Source: Bacteroidaceae bacterium (GTDB lineage: Bacteria; Bacteroidota; Bacteroidia; Bacteroidales; Bacteroidaceae). From it: a DNA stretch of 64,000 bases. The position numbers were made by a program, and so were the translations under genes. The stretch spans positions 1-64,000 of the forward strand of contig JAFXTC010000029.1 in assembly GCA_017525235.1 (NCBI GenBank). The letters run 5' to 3'. Positions 37,288-48,164 of this stretch are shown here, piece after piece. Every line of letters starts with the position of its first letter. The stretch's first letter is position 1. The notes under the pieces are model-generated. The model saw only the letters and a list, made by a program, of their open reading frames with translations, had not been told where the DNA came from and made no database searches.

Positions 37288-38634
37288 TTAAATACCTATA
37301 TATGTATGTGGGGTTATGGTACGCAGTTCTTCCTTCACGGATTCACTGACGTTAAGTTCCTCAATAAAATTCTTTATTGTTGCCTCATCAATACCTCTGC
37401 CCGTGCGGGTAAGAGCCTTGAGAGCCTCATAAGGATGGGGATAAGCCTCACGACGAAGAATGGTCTGGATAGCCTCGGCACAAACAGCCCAACAATTATC
37501 CAGATCGCGATTGATAGCCTCCTTATTCAGGACCAACTTACGTAAGCCCTTAAGTGTGCTATTGATACTAATGAGCATGTGCCCCACAGGAACACCTACA
37601 TTGCGTAATACGGTGCTGTCTGTAAGGTCACGTTGTAAACGACTCACGGGAAGTTTTTGGCTCAAATGCAATAGAATAGCATTGGCAATGCCCAAATTAC
37701 CCTCGCTGTTTTCAAAATCTATCGGGTTAACCTTATGAGGCATTGCACTGGAGCCGACTTCACCAGCCTTTATTTTCTGGCGGAAATATTCCATAGAAAC
37801 GTACTGCCAGAAATCACGATCAAGGTCGATAATAATCGTGTTGATACGCTTCATGGCATCAAAGACAGCTCCTAAACAGTCATAATTACTAATTTGGGTG
37901 GTATACTCTTCACGTTCCAGACCAAGTTTCTCTGCAACAAATTTGGCCCCGAACTGACGCCAATCATACTGAGGATAAGCTACATGATGTGCATTAAAGT
38001 TACCTGTTGCTCCGCCAAATTTTGCTGTTATAGGACTCTGACGCAACATTTCCAACTGGCGTTGCAAACGATACACAAACACCATTACTTCCTTGCCTAA
38101 ACGAGTAGGACTAGCAGGCTGTCCGTGTGTCTTGGCAAGCATAGGAACATCCTTCCACTCCTCAGCGTAAGTAGCAAGTTGGTCTATCAACTCTTGTAGC
38201 AAAGGGTAGTATACCTGCTCAAGAGCCTCCTTAACACTCAATGGTACACTGGTATTATTAATATCTTGCGAAGTAAGACCGAAGTGGATAAACTCTTTGT
38301 AAGGCTCCAATCCACCAATAGCATCAAACTGCTCCTTGATGAAGTACTCAACAGCCTTGACATCATGGTTGGTTACCTTCTCTATATCCTTTACACGCTG
38401 TGCATCCTGCTCAGAAAAACTCTGATAGATGTTTCTCAGACGAGCAAACAAATCTTGAGGAAAAGATGCTAGCTGAGGAAGAGGCAACTCGCAAAGCGTA
38501 ATGAAATACTCTATTTCAACTCTTACACGATAACGGATAAGAGCATACTCAGAAAAATAACCAGCCAAAGATTCTGTTTTACCACGATAGCGACCATCAA
38601 TAGGGGAAATCGCTGTCAACAAATCTAATTCCAT
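37288..38634 (-). CDS. purB: Adenylosuccinate lyase
   Basis: 448 residues, class-II fumarase/aspartase superfamily. Signature GSSAMPHKVNPIDFENSEGN with the catalytic Ser loop, TSQDINNT and KTHGQPASPT with the catalytic His. It catalyses two steps of purine synthesis (SAICAR to AICAR, adenylosuccinate to AMP). The PIDFEN variant matches the E. coli-type PurB. The upstream neighbour is tRNA-Val, from whose promoter it may be read; downstream is the pseudouridine synthase, 41 nt away. Confidence 0.97.
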   Translation of the reverse strand: MELDLLTAISPIDGRYRGKTESLAGYFSEYALIRYRVRVEIEYFITLCELPLPQLASFPQDLFARLRNIYQSFSEQDAQRVKDIEKVTNHDVKAVEYFIKEQFDAIGGLEPYKEFIHFGLTSQDINNTSVPLSVKEALEQVYYPLLQELIDQLATYAEEWKDVPMLAKTHGQPASPTRLGKEVMVFVYRLQRQLEMLRQSPITAKFGGATGNFNAHHVAYPQYDWRQFGAKFVAEKLGLEREEYTTQISNYDCLGAVFDAMKRINTIIIDLDRDFWQYVSMEYFRQKIKAGEVGSSAMPHKVNPIDFENSEGNLGIANAILLHLSQKLPVSRLQRDLTDSTVLRNVGVPVGHMLISINSTLKGLRKLVLNKEAINRDLDNCWAVCAEAIQTILRREAYPHPYEALKALTRTGRGIDEATIKNFIEELNVSESVKEELRTITPHTYIGI

Positions 38635-38676
38635 AGCGAAAAACTAATACGTGCTTCAAATATATTTGTGCAAAAG

Positions 38677-38754
38677 TGGTGGGCGTTGACGGATTCGAAC
38701 CGCCGACCCTCTGCTTGTAAGGCAGATGCTCTGAACCAGCTGAGCTAAACGCCC
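38677..38754 (-). tRNA. tRNA-Val (anticodon UAC)
   Basis: Minus strand. The 7-bp acceptor stem (GGGCGTT with AACGCCC), D-arm (TAGCTCAGCTGGTTCAGAGC), anticodon stem TCTGC/GCAGA with loop CTTACAA (anticodon TAC), and T-arm GGCGGTTCGAATCCGTC all fold. The CCA end is encoded (38679-38677). Confidence 0.97.
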
Positions 38755-38782
38755 AAAACAAGCCCTCTCAAGAAATGCGGAA

Positions 38783-38813
38783 CAAAGGTATTACAATTCT
38801 GTGGACTTGCAAA
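38783..38813 (-). promoter_or_regulatory. Promoter of tRNA-Val
   Basis: Minus strand: TTTG (38813-38810), 19-nt spacer, TACCTTTG (38790-38783). Exact consensus spacing; likely also feeds purB. Confidence 0.85.
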
Positions 38814-38831
38814 ATATTTCCCTAATTATTT

Positions 38832-39932
38832 TTATTTAGATGCGAAACGACGAGACTGCTCCTCAATCAGAGTGTAATCTTGGAAATAGTTAATCTTCAT
38901 TGCACGACGCACCTCATCCATTGTCTGGCAGGCAACCTCACGCGCCACCTCACATCCTTTCTTGAGAATTTCATATACCTGTGGAATGTCCTTTTCAAAC
39001 TCAGCACGACGCTGGCGAATCGGCTCCAGAGTCTCTTGCAACACACTCATCAGCAACTTTTTACATTTCATGTCACCCAAGCCGCCACGTGTATAATGGT
39101 CCTTCATCTCCTGAAGCGTTTGGTAATCTGCTGTCATAGCGGCAACCATTTCATCTGTTGCAAAAGCATCAAGATAGGTAAAGACCGTATTACCCTCAAG
39201 ATGTCCAGGGTCGTTAACCTGAAGGTGAGTGGGGTCTGTATACATGCTCTTTACCTTTCTATTAACCTCATCGGCAGAATCGGAGAGATAAATGCAGTTT
39301 CCAAGACTCTTGCTCATTTTAGCCTTTCCATCAGTGCCAGGCAAGCGCAAACAGGCAGCATTCTCGGGCAACAAAATATTGGGCTCAATAAGTGTATCAC
39401 CATAAATGTTATTGAACTTACGAACTATCTCACGACACTGCTCCAACATAGGTTCTTGATCTTCACCTGCAGGAACCGTTGTGGCCTTAAACATGGTAAT
39501 ATCAGCAGCCTGAGAGATTGGATATGTAAAGAAACCCACAGGGATACTCTCTCCACTGAAACCACGCATTTGAACCTCTGTCTTTACTGTGGGGTTACGT
39601 TGCAAACGACTAACGCTTACCATGTCCATAAAATAGAATGACAGTTCACACAGTTCTGGAATCTGACTCTGAATAAACAGGGTACTCTTTGATGGGTCAA
39701 GTCCTGCTGCCAAATAATCAAGGGCTACCTCAATGACATTCTGGCGAACTTTCTCTGGGTTCTCAATATTGTCGGTCAGCGCTTGAGCATCAGCCTCGAA
39801 GATAAAAATCTTATCGTATAAACCAGAATTTTGCAACTCCACCCTACGGCGAAGAGAGCCAACATAATGGCCAATGTGAAGTTTTCCGGTTGGGCGGTCG
39901 CCCGTAAGAATAATCTTTTCTTTTGGTTCCAT
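38832..39932 (-). CDS. trpS: Tryptophanyl-tRNA synthetase
   Basis: 366 residues. Class I synthetase: [12 protein letters not shown] (HIGH motif), [27 protein letters not shown] and AKMSKSLGN (KMSKS motif). It charges tRNA-Trp. The length is slightly above the usual 330-350. It follows mutL by 35 nt on the same strand; no promoter is seen between them, so they may be co-transcribed. Confidence 0.97.
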   Translation of the reverse strand: MEPKEKIILTGDRPTGKLHIGHYVGSLRRRVELQNSGLYDKIFIFEADAQALTDNIENPEKVRQNVIEVALDYLAAGLDPSKSTLFIQSQIPELCELSFYFMDMVSVSRLQRNPTVKTEVQMRGFSGESIPVGFFTYPISQAADITMFKATTVPAGEDQEPMLEQCREIVRKFNNIYGDTLIEPNILLPENAACLRLPGTDGKAKMSKSLGNCIYLSDSADEVNRKVKSMYTDPTHLQVNDPGHLEGNTVFTYLDAFATDEMVAAMTADYQTLQEMKDHYTRGGLGDMKCKKLLMSVLQETLEPIRQRRAEFEKDIPQVYEILKKGCEVAREVACQTMDEVRRAMKINYFQDYTLIEEQSRRFASK

Positions 39933-39967
39933 TGTATTTTTATTGTTAATTCATTTTCTTTTAGTCA

Positions 39968-41800
39968 TCAGCGGCCAAACATTTTCTCAATTTGGGCATG
40001 TTCCAAGATAGAAACAATCACCTTTCCTGTTGGCGTAAGGTTGGGATTCTGACACTGGAAGAGTTCTCCTAAAAGTGACTCCATTTCTTGATTAGTTAAA
40101 AATTGCCCCACAACAATAGCAGCATTACGAGCCATTACCAAGGCTATGCGGTGTTGCAATTCATTTTCCATCCCCGTTTCTTTTTCCTTAATAGCCTCTA
40201 CCATTTGAGTTAGTACTAATAATGGATTCACACCATCCAAATCAGAGGGTACGCCGTTAACAGAGAAACTGCCACCTCCCAACGATTCAATATCAAATCC
40301 AAGCAAAAGCAATTCATCTGTCATGTCTTGAAACAGGACAGCGTCTGAAGGAGACAATTGCAACATTTCAGGAAAGAGGAGTCCCTGCGAGGAAGCTCTC
40401 TGTCCTTCTATCTGCTTATAAAACTTCTCATAAAGAATACGGAGATGAGCCCTATGCTGATCTATTATCATCAATCCCGTCTGAACAGGAGTAAGAATAT
40501 ACTGACCACGATACTGGAAATGACTGTTGCTCACCTCTATGTTCTCTTGCCTTTCCTCAGAAAAGAGGTTCCCTGTTTCTACAGATGACTCCTCAATGTG
40601 ATTATTTGTAATAGAGTCGGCTTTCTGAATATTTGCATATAACTGTTCCCAATCAACAGGTACTTGCTTTTGACGTTTTCCTTGATCCAAGCGGAACGGA
40701 TTATAATTGCTATCAACCTGAACATGAGGTGCGTGGACATCGGCACCACGGTGGAAATCGAAAGCAGGAATATCAGGACGCCCTTCAACATCAAAATCAA
40801 TAGTGGGTACAGCATTGAACTTACCCAACGAATCCTTGATGGCTGCTACCAATATCTGCCAAATAGCCGAATCGTTCTCGAATTTTATCTCCGTCTTTGT
40901 GGGATGGATGTTGACATCTATGTTAGAAGGATCTACCTCGAAATATAGAAAATATGGAATTTGCTCACCCTCTGGAATAAGATGGGCAAACGCCTCAACA
41001 ACAGCCTTGTGAAAATATGGATGTCGCATGAAACGACCATTCACAAAGAAATACTGATTGGCATTTTTCTTGCGTGCTGCTTCTGGTTTACCCACAAAAC
41101 CAGTGATGCGAGCAAGAGTAGTATCAACATCTACCGATAGTAATTGCTCGTTCAATTTCTTCCCAAATACATTTACTATACGCTGTCTGAGATTACTGGC
41201 AGGAAGTTTTGTTATTAACGTGCCGTTATGGGAGAAAGTAAAACTTACAGTTGGATTAACCAAAACGATGCGTTCGAACTCTTGAATGATATTGTTAAGC
41301 TCCGATTGGTTGGATTTCAAGAACTTCCTACGAGCTGGCACATTAAAGAAAAGGTTACGAACCTCAAAATTAGCACCTACGGGACAAGAACAAACCTCTT
41401 GGCTAGTAATATGGGAGCCCTCGATGGTTAAATCCGTACCTAACTCATTTTCTATAGTTCTTGTGAGAAGGTGTACTTGAGCAACAGCAGCAATAGAAGG
41501 AAGAGCTTCACCCCTGAAGCCCATTGTATGAAGAGAGAACAAATCCTCTGCCTGTCTAATTTTAGATGTTGCATGACGTTCAAAAGCCATACGGGCATCT
41601 TGTTCACTCATTCCCTTTCCATCATCTATTACCTGAATTGATGTCCGACCAGCATCAACAACCAAGACATCTACCGTTGATGCGCCAGCATCAACAGCAT
41701 TTTCCATTAGTTCTTTGATAACAGACGAGGGGCGCTGAACCACCTCTCCAGCCGCGATCTGATTGGCAACCGAATCTGGAAGAAGATGAATAATGTCCAT
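39968..41800 (-). CDS. mutL: DNA mismatch repair protein MutL
   Basis: 610 residues. GHKL ATPase N-terminus: IAAGEVVQRPSSVIKELMENAVDAGA, DDGKGMSEQDA, RHATSKI and GFRGEALPSIAAV. The C-terminal dimerisation domain is intact in length. The endonuclease motif DQHA(X)2E(X)4E of many MutL proteins appears here as DQHRAHLRILYE, with the first metal Glu missing, so nicking activity is doubtful. That makes this MutL more like the E. coli type. The ATG overlaps no upstream gene; a small membrane-protein gene ends 3 nt before it. Confidence 0.96.
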   Translation of the reverse strand: MDIIHLLPDSVANQIAAGEVVQRPSSVIKELMENAVDAGASTVDVLVVDAGRTSIQVIDDGKGMSEQDARMAFERHATSKIRQAEDLFSLHTMGFRGEALPSIAAVAQVHLLTRTIENELGTDLTIEGSHITSQEVCSCPVGANFEVRNLFFNVPARRKFLKSNQSELNNIIQEFERIVLVNPTVSFTFSHNGTLITKLPASNLRQRIVNVFGKKLNEQLLSVDVDTTLARITGFVGKPEAARKKNANQYFFVNGRFMRHPYFHKAVVEAFAHLIPEGEQIPYFLYFEVDPSNIDVNIHPTKTEIKFENDSAIWQILVAAIKDSLGKFNAVPTIDFDVEGRPDIPAFDFHRGADVHAPHVQVDSNYNPFRLDQGKRQKQVPVDWEQLYANIQKADSITNNHIEESSVETGNLFSEERQENIEVSNSHFQYRGQYILTPVQTGLMIIDQHRAHLRILYEKFYKQIEGQRASSQGLLFPEMLQLSPSDAVLFQDMTDELLLLGFDIESLGGGSFSVNGVPSDLDGVNPLLVLTQMVEAIKEKETGMENELQHRIALVMARNAAIVVGQFLTNQEMESLLGELFQCQNPNLTPTGKVIVSILEHAQIEKMFGR

Positions 41801-41803
41801 ACT

Positions 41804-42097
41804 TTATCTTGTACCCGTCATTATAAATTTCCATATAATCAGCAAGACAATAATAAGAATGACAGCCAAAGGCCATCCTATTCTTGCGCCATTCTCCTTG
41901 TAGCGCTGAGCACGAGGCGTAAAGTTTATAAAGGTGCCTTTAAATTTATCCGTATGGTAAGAGTTGTCATCGAGTGAGATTTCACCGTTCTCACGCTTAG
42001 CCTGCTCAACTAACTTCTGCAACTTTTCCTTGCGTTCATCAGTATAAATGCTCACTCGTCTGAACTTTCGAGGCTGTCTGGTGCTGAACATTCCCAT
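41804..42097 (-). CDS. Conserved small membrane protein of unknown function
   Basis: 97 residues. A basic cytoplasmic N-terminus (RQPRKFRRVSIYTDERKEKLQKLVEQAKRE), a middle region with FKGTFINFTPRAQRYKENG and a single C-terminal transmembrane helix (about 74-93, WPLAVILIIVLLIIWKFIM). I recognise the layout from a hypothetical protein next to mutL in other Bacteroidales, but know no function. It lies between the OstA-like gene (12 nt) and mutL (3 nt), so it is surely in the same operon. Confidence 0.8.
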   Translation of the reverse strand: MGMFSTRQPRKFRRVSIYTDERKEKLQKLVEQAKRENGEISLDDNSYHTDKFKGTFINFTPRAQRYKENGARIGWPLAVILIIVLLIIWKFIMTGTR

Positions 42098-42109
42098 ATC
42101 CTTACTTTT

Positions 42110-43771
42110 TTATTCTTGCTTAATATCTGATAGTTTCTGTTTTGGTGCTACACGCTGAACACTCTTTTTCAATTCACTTCCGGCTTTCTTCCCTCGCCAA
42201 TTAAACACGTCCATTTTATCTACAGGACGAATATAATCAAACCACGCAAAATTTGAAAGATATAAGGCATCGGGCGGTATCAATGGAACAGGATACATTG
42301 TACCCGTAGCAGCTGGCATCCATACATAGTTTACTTTGCGATTCTCAACAAACAGTTTCAGTAAAGTGGTTTCTGTATGATTCATCTCTACCATGACGCT
42401 GTCTTCGTCAAAAGGATAATAATTGAAATACACATTACCTATTGTCGTTGAAAGGTACATATTGCCTTCCTTAAAATAGAAATGCATTTCATGGCCAGCT
42501 ACCTGATTGTAGTGAATACTGTCAATCTTTTCTACAGACAAAGCCTGACGCAAGACCTGTACACTATCCAACGTACTGTCGTTAAAGAAATATCTTATCT
42601 CCTCACCTAACATCTGCTGCCCTTCTTGCCAAAGGATTGGGTCATAATACATTACCAGACACGAATCCTTTGAATTATAGACCATAGAATCGCAGACCGC
42701 CTGAGCATCTTCTCTGTATGCACGCACATGTCTGTATGCATGCAAAACCCTATACATACTATCAGTATCAATATAGTATGTAAATACCTTGAAGGTGTCT
42801 GCATGAGCATACAAAGTGTCTTTCTGAGAGAAGTCAATTACCATAGCACTATCATATGCCTCGCAATATCCTATACTGTCAACATAATAACAATAATTAC
42901 CCGTAAGCATATTCTTGTTCTCGTCATCAGTATAAACAAAGTCTCCAAAAGCCTCACCAATCTTTGTTTCACCATTCCATACGACGCTATCCCCTACCAA
43001 GTGTTTTCCTTCATTGACAAGAATACTCCTGTTAAGCATATATGACTCATCCGTTTTGGAATTGTAATAACCAAGTTCTGAATAAATGTGACTCTCCCCA
43101 TTCTCAATGTTAGATGGGCCAACAACATGAGCAATGGCTGTAATGGTATTATAATATAAGGTATCTGATATCAAAACTGTTTTAGGAGGTTCGGGAGGCT
43201 CTGGATTAACTAGCTTAACATTATAATTAAAGACCGCCTGGCGAGTTGATGGCTGGTATTCTCCCCAATCGCTCGTCAACTCGTTTCCTTGATCTAACAA
43301 ACGTCCTCCCTCAAAAAAATATCCAAGGTCATAAAGGCGGTCATAATCAAGACTATCCGTATAAAGAATTGTTTTTAAATGCTTCAACACGACATTGTAA
43401 CGGGCACGTGCCAATCTATCCAAACCATTATAATACAACACATCACTTGTAAGCGAGAGCGTATCACCCTGTATCATTCGAACATGTCCAAAAGCATCAA
43501 ACGAATTTGAAGCCTCATAAAAAAGAGCACTATCACAATACATAAGCGTACCCTCATGACTAAATCTGACATCTCCTACCAAAAACTGAGCTGTCCGATG
43601 AAGCCGCTCATCATAGAATAACTTGTCAGCATGTAACAGATGTACACGGCTATCTTTGCTTGACGTTGCTCTTCTGTTGTTATTCGTAGTTTTACGGACA
43701 GGGGTAACAGCAAGTAACAAGCAAACACCAAACAAAATGAGTGTACATATTACAGACAGACGACGATCCAT
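42110..43771 (-). CDS. OstA-like envelope protein (LptA/LptD N-terminal-type fold)
   Basis: 553 residues with an N-terminal membrane anchor or uncleaved signal (7-24, VICTLILFGVCLLLAVTP). The rest is a long run of OstA-type beta repeats: LHADKLFYDERLHRTAQFLVGDVRFSHEGTLMYCDSALFYE, DTLSLTSDVLYYNG, LTGNYCYYVDS. Each unit carries a D-x-L/A-x-Y pattern. OstA folds bind and bridge lipopolysaccharide. In Bacteroidota such proteins accompany SurA-like chaperones. The ATG overlaps the stop of the SurA-like gene by one base (TAATG). Confidence 0.82.
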   Translation of the reverse strand: MDRRLSVICTLILFGVCLLLAVTPVRKTTNNNRRATSSKDSRVHLLHADKLFYDERLHRTAQFLVGDVRFSHEGTLMYCDSALFYEASNSFDAFGHVRMIQGDTLSLTSDVLYYNGLDRLARARYNVVLKHLKTILYTDSLDYDRLYDLGYFFEGGRLLDQGNELTSDWGEYQPSTRQAVFNYNVKLVNPEPPEPPKTVLISDTLYYNTITAIAHVVGPSNIENGESHIYSELGYYNSKTDESYMLNRSILVNEGKHLVGDSVVWNGETKIGEAFGDFVYTDDENKNMLTGNYCYYVDSIGYCEAYDSAMVIDFSQKDTLYAHADTFKVFTYYIDTDSMYRVLHAYRHVRAYREDAQAVCDSMVYNSKDSCLVMYYDPILWQEGQQMLGEEIRYFFNDSTLDSVQVLRQALSVEKIDSIHYNQVAGHEMHFYFKEGNMYLSTTIGNVYFNYYPFDEDSVMVEMNHTETTLLKLFVENRKVNYVWMPAATGTMYPVPLIPPDALYLSNFAWFDYIRPVDKMDVFNWRGKKAGSELKKSVQRVAPKQKLSDIKQE

Positions 43772-45141
43772 TATTTAATCCAGCCAGGATATTGGAACTC
43801 ACAATCGCGCCAATCGGGATTAATCCGAATATATGTTGTGCGCTGTTTTTCCTTTATCCAATCAAGAATAACCTTTTCGCTCTTACTTTCTTCAACCTCT
43901 GCCTTCAAAACCTGAAAATCTTCTGATATGCTTGCCCTATGAGAATTAATGCGACTCTTTAGCTTAACAATAGCACAAACTGTTTTGCCCTTACTATTAA
44001 CCATTGTGAAAGGCTTAGAGATTTCCCCTACTTCCATTGTGTTAACCACACGGGCTAATTCCGATGAAAGAGCAGAGAGTTCTCCCATCTCAAATTTTGT
44101 TGTTGTAACTTGATCACCACCCTCAATTTTAATATTGGACAGAATTCCACGATTATTGCGCGTATCCTTATCATCAGAAGCAAGCCTTACAGCATCTTCA
44201 AAAGAAATCTTCTCCTCGCGAATATGCTCAGCGATAGAATCAAGATGAGCCATTGCCGTATCGACATCTTCCTGCAAGATTTCTGGGCGTTTAAGAATAT
44301 GCCTGCATTTTATCTTGTCGCCACGTTTGTCTATTAACTGAATAATGTGAAAGCCAAACTCGCTCTGCGCAATCTTGCTAACCTTAGCAGGATCAGACAG
44401 ACTAAATGCAACATTAGCAAAGCCCGGGTCTAATTCACCTCGTCCCATATATGGCATCTCACCACCTTGACGGGCAGATGCAGGATCCTCTGAGTACAAA
44501 CGTGCCAAAGTAGAGAATGAGGTAGTTCCTGAGTTCACACGTTCGGTATATTCGCGAAGTGTGTTTTTTACCCGGTCTATTTCTTCTTGATGAATACGAG
44601 GTTGCTGAACCAAAAGCTGAACTTCCACTTGTGTTGGAATTAATGGCAAACTATCCTCTGGAATATTTTTGAAATACCGACGAACCTCTGCGGGAGTTGC
44701 CTTTACATCTTCAGTTAACTTCGCGCGCATTTTTTTCTCTGTTATCTTATTCTTATACAGTTCAAAATACTCCTCGCGAATCTGAGTCAACGTCATTCTC
44801 ATGTATTCTTCCAGTTTCTCTTTTGACCCAGCCAAAAGAATTCTCTCATTAATCTCTGGTTCAACATACATATTCACCTCTGCATCCGTCACATCAATAC
44901 TATCTATGGCTGCTTGATGAAGAAAAAGTTTCTGAACCGCTAACTGCTCAGGAATAACACAATACGGATTACCAGAGATAGAGCCACCAAGCTCTAAGCG
45001 GAGTTTCTCAACCTCTGATTTTAGAATAGCTTCATCACCTACCACCCATACTACTTCGTCTATCACATTGTTCTGTGCGAAAGAAGAGATATTATAGATG
45101 GATAGCCATATTATGCATATATATCTGCCGAAGATCTTCAT
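43771..45141 (-). CDS. SurA-like periplasmic chaperone/peptidyl-prolyl isomerase
   Basis: 456 residues, signal peptide about 1-22. SurA_N-like region to residue about 160 (VIDEVVWVVGDEAILKSEVEKLRLE), then two parvulin (PPIC) domains: about 170-275 (FSTLARLYSEDPASARQGGEMPYMGRGELDPGFA, FGFHIIQLIDKRGDKI) and about 280-390 (KCRHILKRPEIL). It should help fold outer-membrane proteins. It is preceded by another PPIC protein with an 8-nt gap and overlaps the OstA-like gene by one base. In E. coli surA and lptD are also neighbours. Confidence 0.92.
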   Translation of the reverse strand: MKIFGRYICIIWLSIYNISSFAQNNVIDEVVWVVGDEAILKSEVEKLRLELGGSISGNPYCVIPEQLAVQKLFLHQAAIDSIDVTDAEVNMYVEPEINERILLAGSKEKLEEYMRMTLTQIREEYFELYKNKITEKKMRAKLTEDVKATPAEVRRYFKNIPEDSLPLIPTQVEVQLLVQQPRIHQEEIDRVKNTLREYTERVNSGTTSFSTLARLYSEDPASARQGGEMPYMGRGELDPGFANVAFSLSDPAKVSKIAQSEFGFHIIQLIDKRGDKIKCRHILKRPEILQEDVDTAMAHLDSIAEHIREEKISFEDAVRLASDDKDTRNNRGILSNIKIEGGDQVTTTKFEMGELSALSSELARVVNTMEVGEISKPFTMVNSKGKTVCAIVKLKSRINSHRASISEDFQVLKAEVEESKSEKVILDWIKEKQRTTYIRINPDWRDCEFQYPGWIK

Positions 45142-45148
45142 AAAAAGA

Positions 45149-46579
45149 TTAATGATTATTCACGGTTTTCAAAACATCCTGATGAATCTCCACAGGATAG
45201 CGCTTACGTAATGCTGCCACGTACTCATCCTCACGCATACGTTGGTAATCCGTTACAACCAGATTACTTACATCAGTCCAGTCTGCAGGACCTTTTTTCA
45301 AAACTTTTCCCACAACAGCAACATATGGATAATCCTTCAGTGGGTTCAATTTTGCTTTCTTGTCTTTCAGGGCCAACACATCAACATTGGCATTCTCTCC
45401 CTTCTTGAAGAGACGACGCTCCATACGCACCATCACACTATCCTTGTTAAACTGTTCACGTATCTTGACTGTCCACTTATCCTCAGGAACACCTTTCAGA
45501 CACTTTTTGACAGCCTTTATGTCAGTGTTGTTTTTGCAATAATAAACTAGGCCACGGAAATGAGGTTCCTTCCAAGCATATTTCTTCTTGTTTGCTTTAA
45601 AATAAGACACCAAACCTGTAGTATCCTTGCTAGCAGGTTCCCATACACTTCTACTACACTCCTCAAAAAGCAACAGGCCATCGTGATATTCCTGTACCAG
45701 ATATTTCAGTTCATTATCTTGGGCACAGAGACGTTCTGTTTCTTCATCAAGTATTTCCTCTACCGTCTTTTGAGGAGAAGAGTGCTGTGCCATAGAATCC
45801 AAAACCTGAGCTGCAAGTTGATTCTCTAAACCTTGACTTTCCAGATAACGACGAATATTTGCCTTCAATTCGTCATAACTCTCTAAAGGCTTCTTGCCCA
45901 TCAATTTTATAATATGGAATCCTACCGTAGAAAGGAAAGGCTCTGAAATCTGACCCACCTCCAACTTGTAGGCAACATCCTCGAACTCCTTCAGTGTCTG
46001 GTTTGGTCCTATCCAAGGAAGCATACCCCCGCGGGCAGCCGAGCCTGGGTCTTGAGAAACCTTTTTTGCCAATTCTGCAAAGTCTGCTCCATTTTTCAAT
46101 TCTTGGTACACAGAATCTATACGATTCTTTGCTGCAGTTTGCACATCCTCTGTCGAAGTTTGAGGAACACGTAAAAAGATATGTGCAGGTTGCAAAAGCT
46201 CCTTCCCTTGCAAACTCGCCAGCATCTGCGCATAATACTTCTGACACTCTTCTTCCATAGCATTCTGAGGAATTAGCAGAGGTCGGATTTGTTGATCGCG
46301 GTACTGACGAAACTCTTTTTGATAGCTTGAAAGGGTATCCAGATGATTATCTAACGCAGCAAACACCTTTAACTTATAATTGACAAAAAGTTGAGCATAC
46401 TCTTCAACACTCTTCTTGTCCAATACACCATCAGAATTATTCTTGTTGAAATTGTATTCGAACTCACTTCGAGGAACTGGTTGTCCATTCACATGCATCA
46501 CAACAGGATCATCCTGAGCGAAAGCAGAAAAAACAATCCAAGAATTAATAATCAAAAAAAAGATACGTTTCATATCCAT
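45149..46579 (-). CDS. PpiC/parvulin-domain periplasmic foldase
   Basis: 476 residues, signal peptide (to SAFA, about residue 21). An N-terminal chaperone-like part (VVMHVNGQPVPRSEFEYNFNKNN), one clear parvulin domain at about 130-235 (QPAHIFLRVPQ, FAELAKKVSQDPGSAARGGMLPWIGP, VGFHIIKLMGKKP) and a degenerate C-terminal part with KANKKKYAWKEPHFRGLVYYCKN. The start is either 46579 or the ATG two codons in (46573); both give a good signal peptide. First of a pair of foldase genes leading the OstA-mutL run. Confidence 0.88.
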   Translation of the reverse strand: MDMKRIFFLIINSWIVFSAFAQDDPVVMHVNGQPVPRSEFEYNFNKNNSDGVLDKKSVEEYAQLFVNYKLKVFAALDNHLDTLSSYQKEFRQYRDQQIRPLLIPQNAMEEECQKYYAQMLASLQGKELLQPAHIFLRVPQTSTEDVQTAAKNRIDSVYQELKNGADFAELAKKVSQDPGSAARGGMLPWIGPNQTLKEFEDVAYKLEVGQISEPFLSTVGFHIIKLMGKKPLESYDELKANIRRYLESQGLENQLAAQVLDSMAQHSSPQKTVEEILDEETERLCAQDNELKYLVQEYHDGLLLFEECSRSVWEPASKDTTGLVSYFKANKKKYAWKEPHFRGLVYYCKNNTDIKAVKKCLKGVPEDKWTVKIREQFNKDSVMVRMERRLFKKGENANVDVLALKDKKAKLNPLKDYPYVAVVGKVLKKGPADWTDVSNLVVTDYQRMREDEYVAALRKRYPVEIHQDVLKTVNNH

Positions 46580-46606
46580 TGTTAATTGTTAATTATTAAT
46601 TAAAAA
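46579..46606. repeat. Heptamer array
   Basis: Units TTGTTAA, TTGTTAA, TTATTAA, TTAAAAA between guaB and the PpiC gene, reaching its start codon. Confidence 0.55.
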
Positions 46607-46609
46607 CAA

Positions 46610-48091
<1,482 letters not shown>

Positions 48092-48164
48092 TCAAATAGA
48101 ATTTATTGCGTGCAAAAGTACAAAAAAAAACTGATTATTCCGACACAAAAAGTGCCAAATTTTC

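Noticed and set aside
38680-38754. tRNA-Val as an integration site of a mobile element
   Set aside because: No second partial tRNA copy, integrase or element genes nearby; both sides are housekeeping genes.
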